Part shown: positions 7,704-14,874 of the stretch, one piece after another
How positions within the stretch are numbered: position 1 is the stretch's first letter
Layout of the letters: each line of letters starts with the position of its first letter
Assembly (NCBI GenBank): GCA_937893485.1
Contig: CALBJL010000165.1
Span: forward strand, 1 to 16,173
DNA: 16,173 bases
Source: an uncultured bacterium
GTDB lineage: Bacteria; Bacillota; Clostridia; Lachnospirales; Lachnospiraceae
Direction of reading: 5' to 3'
Notes under the pieces: model-generated
What the model saw: only the letters and a program-made list of their open reading frames with translations
The model's database searches: none
What the model was told of the DNA's origin: nothing
Translations under genes and position numbers: made by a program

Positions 7704-8395
7704 ACTATCTGGCGATCGACCTTGAAATGACCGGGTTAAATGTAAAAAAAGACCGCATCCTTGAAATCGGTGCGATCCATATGGAGGATGGCAGACCACG
7801 TGAGACATTTTCTGCCCTGATCAATCCGCACTGCGCACTTTCCGGCCGGATCACCGGTCTGACCGGCATCACACAGCAGATGGCAGATACAGGTGAAGAA
7901 CTATCTGATGTCTTGCCGCTCTTTTTAACATTCGCCGGATCGCTGCCGCTGCTCGGGCACAATCTGCTCTTTGACTACAGCTTTTTAAAGCAGGCATGTG
8001 TCAACGCCGGAATCCCATTTGAACGGACCGGCATCGACACGCTGAAGCTCGCCAGACGATTTCTCCCCGCCACGCAGGAGAAAAAGCTGACTTCCCTGCG
8101 TGAACTGTACCGGCTCAGCACAGGCGAGGCACATCGCGCGGTATCGGATGCACTTGCCGCCGCACTTGTATATGAACGGCTGTGCTGTGACTATGTCGCT
8201 GCCGCGCCGGAGGTCTTTTTACCCGTCCCGCTGCAAGTGAAGATCAAAAAGCAGCAGCCCATCACAATTCCCCAACGGGAACAGTTGACGAGACTGCTGT
8301 CTGAATCCTCAGATGCTCCGGCAGAACCGATCGAGATCGACCGGCTCACCCGCAGTGAGGCATCACGCCTGATTGAACGGCTGTTACATCCATAA
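7700..8395 (+). CDS. DnaQ-type 3'-5' exonuclease (DEDDh)
   Basis: This is a 231-residue exonuclease of the RNase T / DNA polymerase III epsilon family, which degrades DNA or RNA 3' ends using two metal ions. The catalytic set is complete: Asp7 and Glu9 in AIDLEMTG (Exo I), Asp92 in GHNLLFDYSFLK (Exo II), and His145 and Asp150 in EAHRAVSDALAA (Exo III). It is a stand-alone domain, not fused to a polymerase or helicase. Residues about 183-231 form a separate tail with a motif LTRSEASRLIERLL, perhaps a small nucleic-acid or protein-binding module. GGAGG lies 8 nt before the ATG, which overlaps the upstream stop. The gene ends 13 nt from the convergent MntP-like gene, and no clear terminator lies between them. 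Confidence 0.92.
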   Translation: MNYLAIDLEMTGLNVKKDRILEIGAIHMEDGRPRETFSALINPHCALSGRITGLTGITQQMADTGEELSDVLPLFLTFAGSLPLLGHNLLFDYSFLKQACVNAGIPFERTGIDTLKLARRFLPATQEKKLTSLRELYRLSTGEAHRAVSDALAAALVYERLCCDYVAAAPEVFLPVPLQVKIKKQQPITIPQREQLTRLLSESSDAPAEPIEIDRLTRSEASRLIERLLHP

Positions 8396-8408
8396 AATCG
8401 TTCATACA

Positions 8409-8984
8409 TCAAATCATTACATATCGTACCACGGTATCTACGGCACCTGCAAGCAGCATCACACCGCCGATCGCATACGCCTTGGTCTTTTGTTCGTATC
8501 CAAAATGATAGCCCACATACAGGCCTGCGATCACGACGATCACCGTTGCGGCAGAGACTGCGATGAGAAGTATTGCTCTCGCTGTGCCTAAAAATCCAAG
8601 TGCAGCTCCGAGCGCCAGCGTGCCGATGCTGATGAGCGCCAGCCGCGCAATCAGCCCTTTCCACGCATACTTGTCATTCCGATGCTCTAAAACCGCCTCA
8701 TTTTTCCACGCTTTATGGATCATGATGATTCCCAGCACCCCAAAAATAGCTACCGCGATAATCCCTGTCACACTGCCATTCGGATTGAGATCACGCAATC
8801 GCAAAAACATGCCGCACGCACTGCCGATATAGAGTGCGGCTGTCTGCCAGACGGCAAACAGTACGCAGAGAATCATCAACGGCTTCTTCTCTATTTTTGA
8901 AAGCTGTGCACCTTTGCATGCCATTGCTGCGAATATATCCAATGATATGCCCAGTGTCACTAAAATTGTCTCTAACCAATTCAT
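8409..8984 (-). CDS. MntP-like membrane protein (putative metal efflux)
   Basis: The 191-residue product has about six hydrophobic segments, the size and topology of MntP manganese exporters. Its first helix, VTLGISLDIFAAMACKGAQL, aligns with MntP GMSMDAFAASIGKGA and keeps the important Asp16. The matching site in the second half is changed. MntP has ATSLDAMAVG with a conserved Asp, whereas here it reads LISIGTLALG with Gly at 121. The protein may therefore bind another substrate or have lost manganese transport. The start at 8984 has GAGGT 7 nt upstream. It lies 21 nt after the heptad-repeat gene and is the last gene of the transporter operon. No yybP-ykoY (manganese) riboswitch was seen, as would be expected for a gene regulated with its upstream neighbours. 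Confidence 0.78.
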   Translation of the reverse strand: MNWLETILVTLGISLDIFAAMACKGAQLSKIEKKPLMILCVLFAVWQTAALYIGSACGMFLRLRDLNPNGSVTGIIAVAIFGVLGIIMIHKAWKNEAVLEHRNDKYAWKGLIARLALISIGTLALGAALGFLGTARAILLIAVSAATVIVVIAGLYVGYHFGYEQKTKAYAIGGVMLLAGAVDTVVRYVMI

Positions 8985-9005
8985 ATACCGTACCTCGTAG
9001 TTACA

Positions 9006-11129
9006 CTAGTCGTCTGCTTTTACACTATCTGTCTTGATGATGAACTTCACGCTTCCGACCTGATCCTGTGCCAGACCTGTGAATGTCTTGTAGTTCTCAC
9101 CCGCCTGTACGACTGCATCAATACGGTCGAACAGATCCTTGGTATCGCCACTGAATGCATCTACCAGCTTAGAAATACCCTCTTCGTTAAACTTCACCAT
9201 TCCATTATACAACTCGTCTGCTCCGTCATCCAGCTTTCCGACACCATCTGCGATTTTTTCTGCTCCGCCGGACAGATCAGATGCTCCGTTTTTCAGCTTA
9301 TCGTTATTAGAAACCAGTGTATTTGCACCGGCTGCCAGCTGGTTCACACCACTTACGAGATCCGGAACTCCTGCTGCCAGTGTGGAGATACCCTCACTGA
9401 GTGCCTTTGTTCCTGTCACCAGACTGTAACCACTGTTCTTGTCAACTGCCTCGATCTGGGCTGCGATCGTCTTTTTTGCATTCTCTGCACCCTGAATTGC
9501 TGCTGACTCAGCGGCTGTCTGACATGCTGCTACGACTGATTTTCCGACTGCGTCAGAACCGTTCTGTGCGATACCGCCTGCAATACCCTGTGCCAGACCA
9601 CCCTTTAATACTCCGCTTGCAAAGAATGCAGCATATGTGGTGGAGCTGCCTGGTACAGTCGCCTGACACTGCTCTGCGCTGTATTTTTTACCTGTGGTGA
9701 CATCTGTAAATCCGTTCTGTGCATAATACTCTGCCAGAGCTGCCACAACACCGTCACTCGTCAGACCCATGCCGGAAATGCCGCTCTGGATCTGCTTTAT
9801 GGTAGCATCACTGGTCATTGTGCTGTTAAAGTTGCTGGATGCAGACTTGTAAATGAGCTTATAGGCTGCGCTGTCCGCTGCAAACTGTGCGGATACGAGC
9901 TTTTTAGCTTCTGCCTTTTCTTTGTCGGTCATCTCCGTATTTAATGCCTTATCCAGAGTCTGTACGCCGTTTGAGATCGTCTTTGCACTGGAATCCAGCG
10001 TCGTAGCACCCTTAGAGAGTGTACCGACACTCTTGTTGAGTGTATTCAGACCATCGTTTAACTTCTGCGCGCCGTCTGTATAGCTTGTGATACCATCCTT
10101 TAAGCTGGCTGCACCGTCCTTGAACTCGTCCATGCTGTCGTTTAAGGTTCCGATACCATCCTTGAGTTCCTTGCTGCCGTCCTGCAACTGCCGGCTGCCG
10201 TCGGAGAGCTCATCAATCGAATTCTCCAGACTACTCAGATCCAGATCGCCGAGGTTGAGGTCATTGAGCAGACCTGTCATGGCGATCGTTGCAGTCATCT
10301 GTAAAGAGAAATTCTCTACATCTGCAGTGACTTCCACATACTCCGGAAACTCAATCTCATCACCAAACTCGCCTTCCTCTTTCTGGAGACTCTCCTTCAG
10401 CCCGGGCATTGCCATTCCGACAATGATGTTGTTCTTGCCGTCGGAGACCACTTTTCCGTTTGTAACCTCAATATTTGTGAAATCGTCATTAACAACCATT
10501 CCTGTCATAACGGTAAACGGAACATATACCTCAATCTGCTTGCCGTCTTTGTCGATCGTTGTCTTTTCATGATTCTCATAGTCGAAACGGATCGTTACTT
10601 TTCCGCTCTTGCCTGCCAGCTCCTCCGGCTCAATCTCCTTTCCGTCGAGATAATAAGTAACTGACTCACTGATCGGAATCTCTTTCTCCGTCGTTCCCTC
10701 ATAGTAGATGTCATTGCCGTTCGCCTGCCATGTCAGCTTGTCGCCGTCCTGTGTAAATGTCTCATCACCCTTGATATTGGTGATACCGTCCAGATCAGAT
10801 ACATCCTCGATCGTATCTGCGCCGTCTTTATTCTTTAACCACTCCTCAACGATGATCTTTCCCGGATTTCCCTTTGCATCGGAAATCACATAGACGGTTT
10901 CGTCCTTGGTCGTATCGTCTGCGACGTTCTTTTTGGTATTTACGAGATCACTGATTTTTTCCTCAATCTCTGATTTCTCTGCGGCTGCGGCGGTGATTGC
11001 CTGCTCAGTCGTGCCGCGCATATAACCTGCTGCAAAGCTGCCGCCTGCCATAGCTACGACAAGCACACCTGCCAGCATACGAATGGTAAATTTATTCTGG
11101 AATGTTTTCTGTAACTCTTTGATCTTCAT
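9006..11129 (-). CDS. Large extracytoplasmic heptad-repeat protein, MMPL partner
   Basis: The 707-residue product has a single N-terminal hydrophobic anchor (about 17-37), then a mixed domain (75-290) with beta-rich segments. Two long arrays of heptad repeats follow, at about 301-400 and 570-660, built on L..G....L.DG units such as LKDGIGTLNDSMDEFKDG. Between them is an Ala/Ser-rich helical stretch. The repeats resemble those of the YhgE/Pip and EsaA-like family of Firmicutes envelope proteins and predict a long coiled-coil rod outside the cell. Unlike full YhgE proteins it has no C-terminal membrane domain. AGGAGG lies 9 nt before the ATG at 11129. It sits 31 nt after the MMPL gene. The two are probably translated from one message and may work as one export complex; this is inferred from context. 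Confidence 0.85.
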   Translation of the reverse strand: MKIKELQKTFQNKFTIRMLAGVLVVAMAGGSFAAGYMRGTTEQAITAAAAEKSEIEEKISDLVNTKKNVADDTTKDETVYVISDAKGNPGKIIVEEWLKNKDGADTIEDVSDLDGITNIKGDETFTQDGDKLTWQANGNDIYYEGTTEKEIPISESVTYYLDGKEIEPEELAGKSGKVTIRFDYENHEKTTIDKDGKQIEVYVPFTVMTGMVVNDDFTNIEVTNGKVVSDGKNNIIVGMAMPGLKESLQKEEGEFGDEIEFPEYVEVTADVENFSLQMTATIAMTGLLNDLNLGDLDLSSLENSIDELSDGSRQLQDGSKELKDGIGTLNDSMDEFKDGAASLKDGITSYTDGAQKLNDGLNTLNKSVGTLSKGATTLDSSAKTISNGVQTLDKALNTEMTDKEKAEAKKLVSAQFAADSAAYKLIYKSASSNFNSTMTSDATIKQIQSGISGMGLTSDGVVAALAEYYAQNGFTDVTTGKKYSAEQCQATVPGSSTTYAAFFASGVLKGGLAQGIAGGIAQNGSDAVGKSVVAACQTAAESAAIQGAENAKKTIAAQIEAVDKNSGYSLVTGTKALSEGISTLAAGVPDLVSGVNQLAAGANTLVSNNDKLKNGASDLSGGAEKIADGVGKLDDGADELYNGMVKFNEEGISKLVDAFSGDTKDLFDRIDAVVQAGENYKTFTGLAQDQVGSVKFIIKTDSVKADD

Positions 11130-11160
11130 GATATGAATCCTCCTAATCTATACCTGAACC

Positions 11161-13233
11161 TTACATTTTCTGCCTGAATCCCCTGCTCGTCTTAATGATC
11201 ACTTTATCAAAGATCATAAACATGGACGGCAGGATAAAAATAACTACAAACATACTGATGATCGCGCCTCGTGACATCAAAATACACAGAGAACTGATCA
11301 TATCAATATTTGAGTACACGCCGACACCAAATGTCGCCGCAAAGAAAGTAAGCGCGCTGACGATGACAGACTGGATCGATCCCTGTAAAGCCTGTGTGAT
11401 CGCTTCTTTTTTCTCCGCACCCGCGTAACGGGCTGTCTTGTACTTATTCGTCATCAAAATCGCATAATCAACGGTTGCTCCCAACTGAATCGTACCGATG
11501 ACGATCGATGCGATAAACGGAAGTACGGTGCCGGTATATGCCGGAATACCCATATTGATGAAGATCGCAAACTCAATGACTGCCACTAAGATAATCGGCA
11601 GGCTGATGGACTTAAATACAAAGAAGATAATGATAAAGATTGCTACGATCGATACCGCACTGACACGTGCAAAATCTTCATTTGTAATGTTGATCAGATC
11701 CTTTGTACAAGGTGCCTCACCAATCAGCATACCTTTTGTATCGTATTTATCAAGGATCTCATCGAGCTTGTCGCACTGTGCATTGACTTCATCTGATGCA
11801 ACTGCATATTCGGAGCTGACCATCAACAGCTCATATTCATCATTCTGAACCATTTCCAACAAATCGGACGGAAGCATTTCCTTCGGAAAACCGGCGCCTA
11901 AGATCGCCTCAAGACCGATCGTTGCCTTGACACCATCTACTTCATTGACCTCATCAATCATCTCTACGACATCCTTTGCCGGCAATGAGCTGTCAATCAG
12001 GTACAAATGCGTCGCATTCATATCGAAGCTGTCCTCCAGCTTCTGGTTCGCCACGATACTCGGCAGATTCTTCGGCAATGTTCCCGCCAGATCATAGTAC
12101 ACATCGGTGTGTGTATATCCGTAGATCGCAGGGAGCAAAATAACAACAAACGCTGCGATAAACCATTTATAATGGCGGGTAACCCCTCCGGCGATACGTC
12201 CCAGATCCGGAATGATCGGACGGTGTCTCGTTTTCTGGATTGCCTTGTCGAAAATCAGGATCATTGCCGGCAGGATGGTTACACATCCGATGACGCCGAA
12301 CACAACACCCTTTGCCATGACAATACCAAGATCCAGACCTAACGTAAAGCTCATAAAGCAAAGTGCCACGAAGCCTGCAACCGTCGTGATAGAGCTGCCA
12401 ATTACAGAAGTGATCGTGCTCGCAATCGCATTTGCCATCGCCTCTTTATGATCGTCTGTGTGTGTACATTCCTCCTCGTAGCTGTGCCACAGGAAGATGG
12501 AGTAGTCCATCGTAACACCTAACTGCAAGACCGCTGCCAGCGCTTGTGTCACATAGGAGATCTCTCCTTGTACGAAATTCGTTCCCAAGTTATAGATAAT
12601 CGCCATTCCGATACTTAACAGGAAGAAAATCGGAACGATTGCAGAATCCATTGTCAGTGATAATACAATGATGTCAAGGATAACCGCGATCAGTACGTAG
12701 ATCGGAACCTCTTTATCCGACAAGTCCTTAATATCTGTAATGACTGCTGACATACCGCTCACAAAGCATTGTCCGTCTGCCAGTCTGCGGATCTCCTTGA
12801 CGGCATCCATCGTCTCATCCTCTGACATTCCCGTGTCATAGAGGACTGCTATCAGCGTCGAATCTGTGTCATCGTTATTGAATACCTCGTAGACTTCCTT
12901 CGGTAATACCTCCATCGGCAGTGACAAGTCTGCAACCGTGTCATACCAGATCACTTTCTTTACATGCGGCACTTCTTCGATCTTCCGCTCCAGTGCCACT
13001 ACATCCTTGTTTTCCATTCCTTCTACCACGCATAGTGAAAATGCGCCGATGCCGAAATCATCCTTGAGGATCTCCTGACCCTTCATCGTCTCAATCTCAT
13101 CCGGCAGATAGGAGAGAATATCATAGTTGACTCTCGTGTTGAAATAGCCGATCGCTGACGGAACCAGCAATATGATTGATAAAATCAGGATCAACACACG
13201 GCATTTCACAACTCCCTTTCCAAACTTCTTCAT
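11161..13233 (-). CDS. MMPL/RND superfamily transporter
   Basis: The 690-residue protein has two repeated halves. Each has one N-terminal helix (about 12-30 and 356-372), an extracytoplasmic domain (31-175 and 373-520) and a bundle of five helices. Both halves keep the Asp-Tyr pair that carries protons in MmpL proteins: GVTMDYSIF with Asp243/Tyr244 and GATVDYAIL with Asp589/Tyr590. It should therefore be an active proton-driven transporter in the membrane. Family members move lipids, siderophores or hydrophobic drugs; the substrate here is unknown. The start at 13233 has AGGG 5 nt upstream and AAAGGA further back. The TetR gene upstream is separated by a 187-nt control region. The heptad-repeat protein follows directly. 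Confidence 0.93.
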   Translation of the reverse strand: MKKFGKGVVKCRVLILILSIILLVPSAIGYFNTRVNYDILSYLPDEIETMKGQEILKDDFGIGAFSLCVVEGMENKDVVALERKIEEVPHVKKVIWYDTVADLSLPMEVLPKEVYEVFNNDDTDSTLIAVLYDTGMSEDETMDAVKEIRRLADGQCFVSGMSAVITDIKDLSDKEVPIYVLIAVILDIIVLSLTMDSAIVPIFFLLSIGMAIIYNLGTNFVQGEISYVTQALAAVLQLGVTMDYSIFLWHSYEEECTHTDDHKEAMANAIASTITSVIGSSITTVAGFVALCFMSFTLGLDLGIVMAKGVVFGVIGCVTILPAMILIFDKAIQKTRHRPIIPDLGRIAGGVTRHYKWFIAAFVVILLPAIYGYTHTDVYYDLAGTLPKNLPSIVANQKLEDSFDMNATHLYLIDSSLPAKDVVEMIDEVNEVDGVKATIGLEAILGAGFPKEMLPSDLLEMVQNDEYELLMVSSEYAVASDEVNAQCDKLDEILDKYDTKGMLIGEAPCTKDLINITNEDFARVSAVSIVAIFIIIFFVFKSISLPIILVAVIEFAIFINMGIPAYTGTVLPFIASIVIGTIQLGATVDYAILMTNKYKTARYAGAEKKEAITQALQGSIQSVIVSALTFFAATFGVGVYSNIDMISSLCILMSRGAIISMFVVIFILPSMFMIFDKVIIKTSRGFRQKM

Positions 13234-13298
13234 CCTTACCCTACATCCTTTCTTTTTCTACCGCGTTTCATTCACGGTATGTTTGATCTACAAGGAGT

Positions 13299-13340
13299 AT
13301 AAAAAAAGCAACCGAATACTTCCATATTCAATCGCTTTTT
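13299..13340 (-). terminator. Strong intrinsic terminator or leader attenuator
   Basis: On the minus strand a 16-bp stem with a 6-nt loop (TGGAAG) is followed by seven T residues. Three of the stem pairs are G-U, and these would be A-C mismatches on the opposite strand. The structure is therefore built for minus-strand RNA. It ends the TetR transcript or, if transcription starts at the -10 box at 13354-13359, sits in the leader of the MMPL gene. Confidence 0.75.
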
Positions 13341-13342
13341 GC

Positions 13343-13382
13343 TGTCAACATCTATTATACAATTTTTTATATCTGTAAATTC
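13343..13382 (-). promoter_or_regulatory. Promoter-like boxes between tetR-type gene and MMPL gene
   Basis: A perfect TATAAT lies at 13354-13359 (minus strand), with only a poor -35 (GAATTT) 17 nt upstream. A perfect TTGACA lies at 13343-13348, with TATGGA 16 nt further on, inside the terminator stem. Either could start the MMPL transcript. The first would include the terminator hairpin in the leader and the second would not. The sequence does not decide between them. Confidence 0.45.
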
Positions 13383-13384
13383 TG

Positions 13385-13410
13385 CTATACAAACAGCCTC
13401 GTTTGTATAG
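13385..13410 (-). promoter_or_regulatory. Perfect palindrome, probable TetR-family operator
   Basis: CTATACAAAC and GTTTGTATAG form a perfect 10-bp inverted repeat around a 6-nt centre. It begins 10 nt after the TetR gene stop codon and ends just before the promoter boxes of the MMPL gene. Length and symmetry suit a TetR-family dimer. As a terminator it would lack a U-run (it is followed by CAGAATTT), so an operator is the better reading. Confidence 0.6.
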
Positions 13411-13420
13411 ATACCTGTTT

Positions 13421-13987
13421 TTAAAGCTCACGGATCGCCTGCTCCATGGAGTGGCTCATCAGGTACTCATACGTGTCCGCCATGTCCTGTGCCGGAACGG
13501 TCATGCCCTGTCTGATCCACACTTTCACCGCAAAACACATTGATCTGGCATAATGCTCTGCCAGCATATCAACTCTCATCCATGGAAATTTACCGTTTTT
13601 CTGTCGCGGATGCTCCGAAAAAATCTCCACGAGCATGTCCTTGATACACTTGACAACCATATCCTCAAAAGTGACCGGACCGTCCATCCGGCTCAGCCTG
13701 CTATAAAAATCTTTTTCCCGCAAAAGACTCGTAAAGACGAGCAATACTGCCTGATTTGTCAGTCCGTTGCGGATCAGCGGATGCGCCGGCTCTAAAATCT
13801 CCGTCCGTATGATCCACTCCAGCAATTCATATTTATCCTGAAAATGATTATAAAATGTCGGTCGAATGACTCCCGCCCTGTCCGTGATCTCCTTGATTGT
13901 GATCTTTTCTACCGGTTTCGTCAGCACCAGTGCTTTGATGCTGTCTGCAAGAATCTGATTCGTCGTGTTCTTATTCTGATTCACCAT
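13421..13987 (-). CDS. TetR/AcrR family transcriptional regulator
   Basis: The 188-residue protein has the TetR N-terminal DNA-binding domain at about 8-58. Its helix-turn-helix reads TIKEITDRAGVIRPTFYNHFQDKYELL, with the family signature AG(V)xxxTFYxHFxxKxxL. The C-terminal part (60-188) is an all-helical ligand and dimer domain of the DhaS/TetR_C type, with no recognisable ligand. The start at 13987 lies 2 nt after the YjbQ stop, with GGAAG in the end of that gene serving as ribosome binding site. Downstream are a perfect palindrome and the MMPL operon. By position it should repress that operon, and perhaps be released by a compound the transporter exports. Confidence 0.92.
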   Translation of the reverse strand: MVNQNKNTTNQILADSIKALVLTKPVEKITIKEITDRAGVIRPTFYNHFQDKYELLEWIIRTEILEPAHPLIRNGLTNQAVLLVFTSLLREKDFYSRLSRMDGPVTFEDMVVKCIKDMLVEIFSEHPRQKNGKFPWMRVDMLAEHYARSMCFAVKVWIRQGMTVPAQDMADTYEYLMSHSMEQAIREL

Positions 13988-13989
13988 AA

Positions 13990-14397
13990 CTACAAATCTT
14001 CCATAAATTTCACGCGCACTTTGCGTTTTCTACTTCCGTCAAATTCCATCAGATAGATGCTCTGCCAACTGCCTAACGCCAGTCTGCCATCCTCCACAGG
14101 CACCGTCAGCGATACACCTGTCAGCATTGATGCCAGATGTGCCGCAAAATTCCCCTCCAGATTGTGGTATCCGCTCTCATCGCCGGTCAGCATATGTACC
14201 GCCCGCGTCAGATCCACTGCCAGATAAGGGTCGCGGTTCTCGGATATGAGCAGCCCCGCAGTCGTATGTGGCAAAAACAGCGTGCAAATACCGGATGCGA
14301 TTCCGCATTCACCCGCGAGACGCTGCACCTCGGCAGTGATGTCCTGCATCTGTATATGCCCTTCGGTCTGTATGTATAGCGTATAGAGTGCTCCCAT
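13990..14397 (-). CDS. YjbQ family protein (UPF0047)
   Basis: This 135-residue protein belongs to the YjbQ/UPF0047 family, compact trimeric beta proteins found in all domains of life. Some members show weak thiamine-phosphate synthase activity, but the physiological role is unsettled. Family marks are LPHTTAGLL (His44), GYHNLEGNFAAHL (His78 and His87) and VEDGRLALGSWQSIYLMEFDG at about 101-121. The three histidines are thought to line a metal or phosphate pocket. The start at 14397 has AGGAG 9 nt upstream. The gene lies 21 nt after the small upstream gene and 2 nt before the TetR gene, so all three are probably co-transcribed. No thiamine gene is nearby. Confidence 0.92.
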   Translation of the reverse strand: MGALYTLYIQTEGHIQMQDITAEVQRLAGECGIASGICTLFLPHTTAGLLISENRDPYLAVDLTRAVHMLTGDESGYHNLEGNFAAHLASMLTGVSLTVPVEDGRLALGSWQSIYLMEFDGSRKRKVRVKFMEDL

Positions 14398-14418
14398 TTC
14401 ACTGAACTCCTGTCATGA

Positions 14419-14649
14419 CTACTCATCAAACTCCACTGTGACAAAAAAGCCCTTCGGCGTTTCCTTGATCTCCCTGACCGTTCCCTCCTTACATTTCAGG
14501 CGCTCCCGAAACGTATAATTGGCTGACATCGCATAGGCATTGCCCAGTGTGTAATAATAGGAATTTGGCAGTTTCCCCTCTGTCACGGGTAACACCTCTC
14601 CCTCTTTGACCAGACCGGTGCGCTCCATTTTGAACTCCATTTCACGCAT
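14419..14649 (-). CDS. Conserved-looking 76-residue protein of unknown function
   Basis: The product starts MREMEFKMERTGLV and is rich in short charged strands, ending VTVEFDE. It looks like a compact beta-rich cytoplasmic domain, with no membrane segment and no catalytic motif recognised. The frame stays open to an ATG at 14733, but the ATG at 14649 is preferred for two reasons. GTGGAG lies 7 nt upstream, and a plausible promoter (14674-14702) lies inside the longer reading, so the extra 28 codons would not be transcribed. It is the first gene of the run with YjbQ and TetR. I do not recognise its family. Its position suggests it is co-expressed with YjbQ, with no functional proof. Confidence 0.72.
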   Translation of the reverse strand: MREMEFKMERTGLVKEGEVLPVTEGKLPNSYYYTLGNAYAMSANYTFRERLKCKEGTVREIKETPKGFFVTVEFDE

Positions 14650-14673
14650 GATCTTCTCCACCCCTCGCCCTTT

Positions 14674-14702
14674 AGCATACAACAAAAATGCCAAAAAGTC
14701 CA
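14674..14702 (-). promoter_or_regulatory. Probable promoter of the small gene-yjbQ-tetR operon
   Basis: TGGACT (14697-14702) and TATGCT (14674-14679) on the minus strand are 17 nt apart. Each matches the sigma-A consensus at four or five of six positions. Transcription would begin near 14667, about 18 nt before the ATG at 14649. Confidence 0.5.
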
Positions 14703-14814
14703 TGCTATTTTTTGTTCGCGTGCCGCACCGCATTGTGAATTCTGCACAATATTTCTCAATAACACTTCGTAGACTTTGACAATTTACTTTTTGCCCTGCG
14801 GCTGTTATGGTTAT

Positions 14815-14834
14815 ATCAGGTCAGGCAGATCCCC
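14815..14834 (+). repeat. Left copy of inverted repeat flanking the Big_2 gene
   Basis: ATCAGGTCAGGCAGATCCCC matches the reverse complement of 15756-15774 at every base except one extra C. It lies 40 nt upstream of the Big_2 start codon, in the presumed 5' untranslated region. Confidence 0.8.
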
Positions 14835-14874
14835 TTTTGATTTTGCATCTGTTCATAAGAAAAGGAGGATCTCT

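Noticed and set aside
8396..8408. Bidirectional terminator between the convergent exonuclease and MntP-like genes
   Set aside because: Only 13 nt separate the genes and no stem with a T-run could be found there.
9139..10572. Plus-strand open frames opposite the heptad-repeat gene
   Set aside because: They are complementary-strand reflections of a repetitive, strongly coding minus-strand gene and lack ribosome binding sites.
14776..14819. TTGACA at 14776-14781 as the -35 of a Big_2 promoter
   Set aside because: No acceptable -10 box lies 16-18 nt downstream, so a promoter there is not supported.
14776..14874. TTG start extending the Big_2 protein by 33 residues
   Set aside because: The ATG at 14875 has AGGAGG 6 nt upstream and gives a proper signal peptide. 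The extension crosses the inverted repeat.
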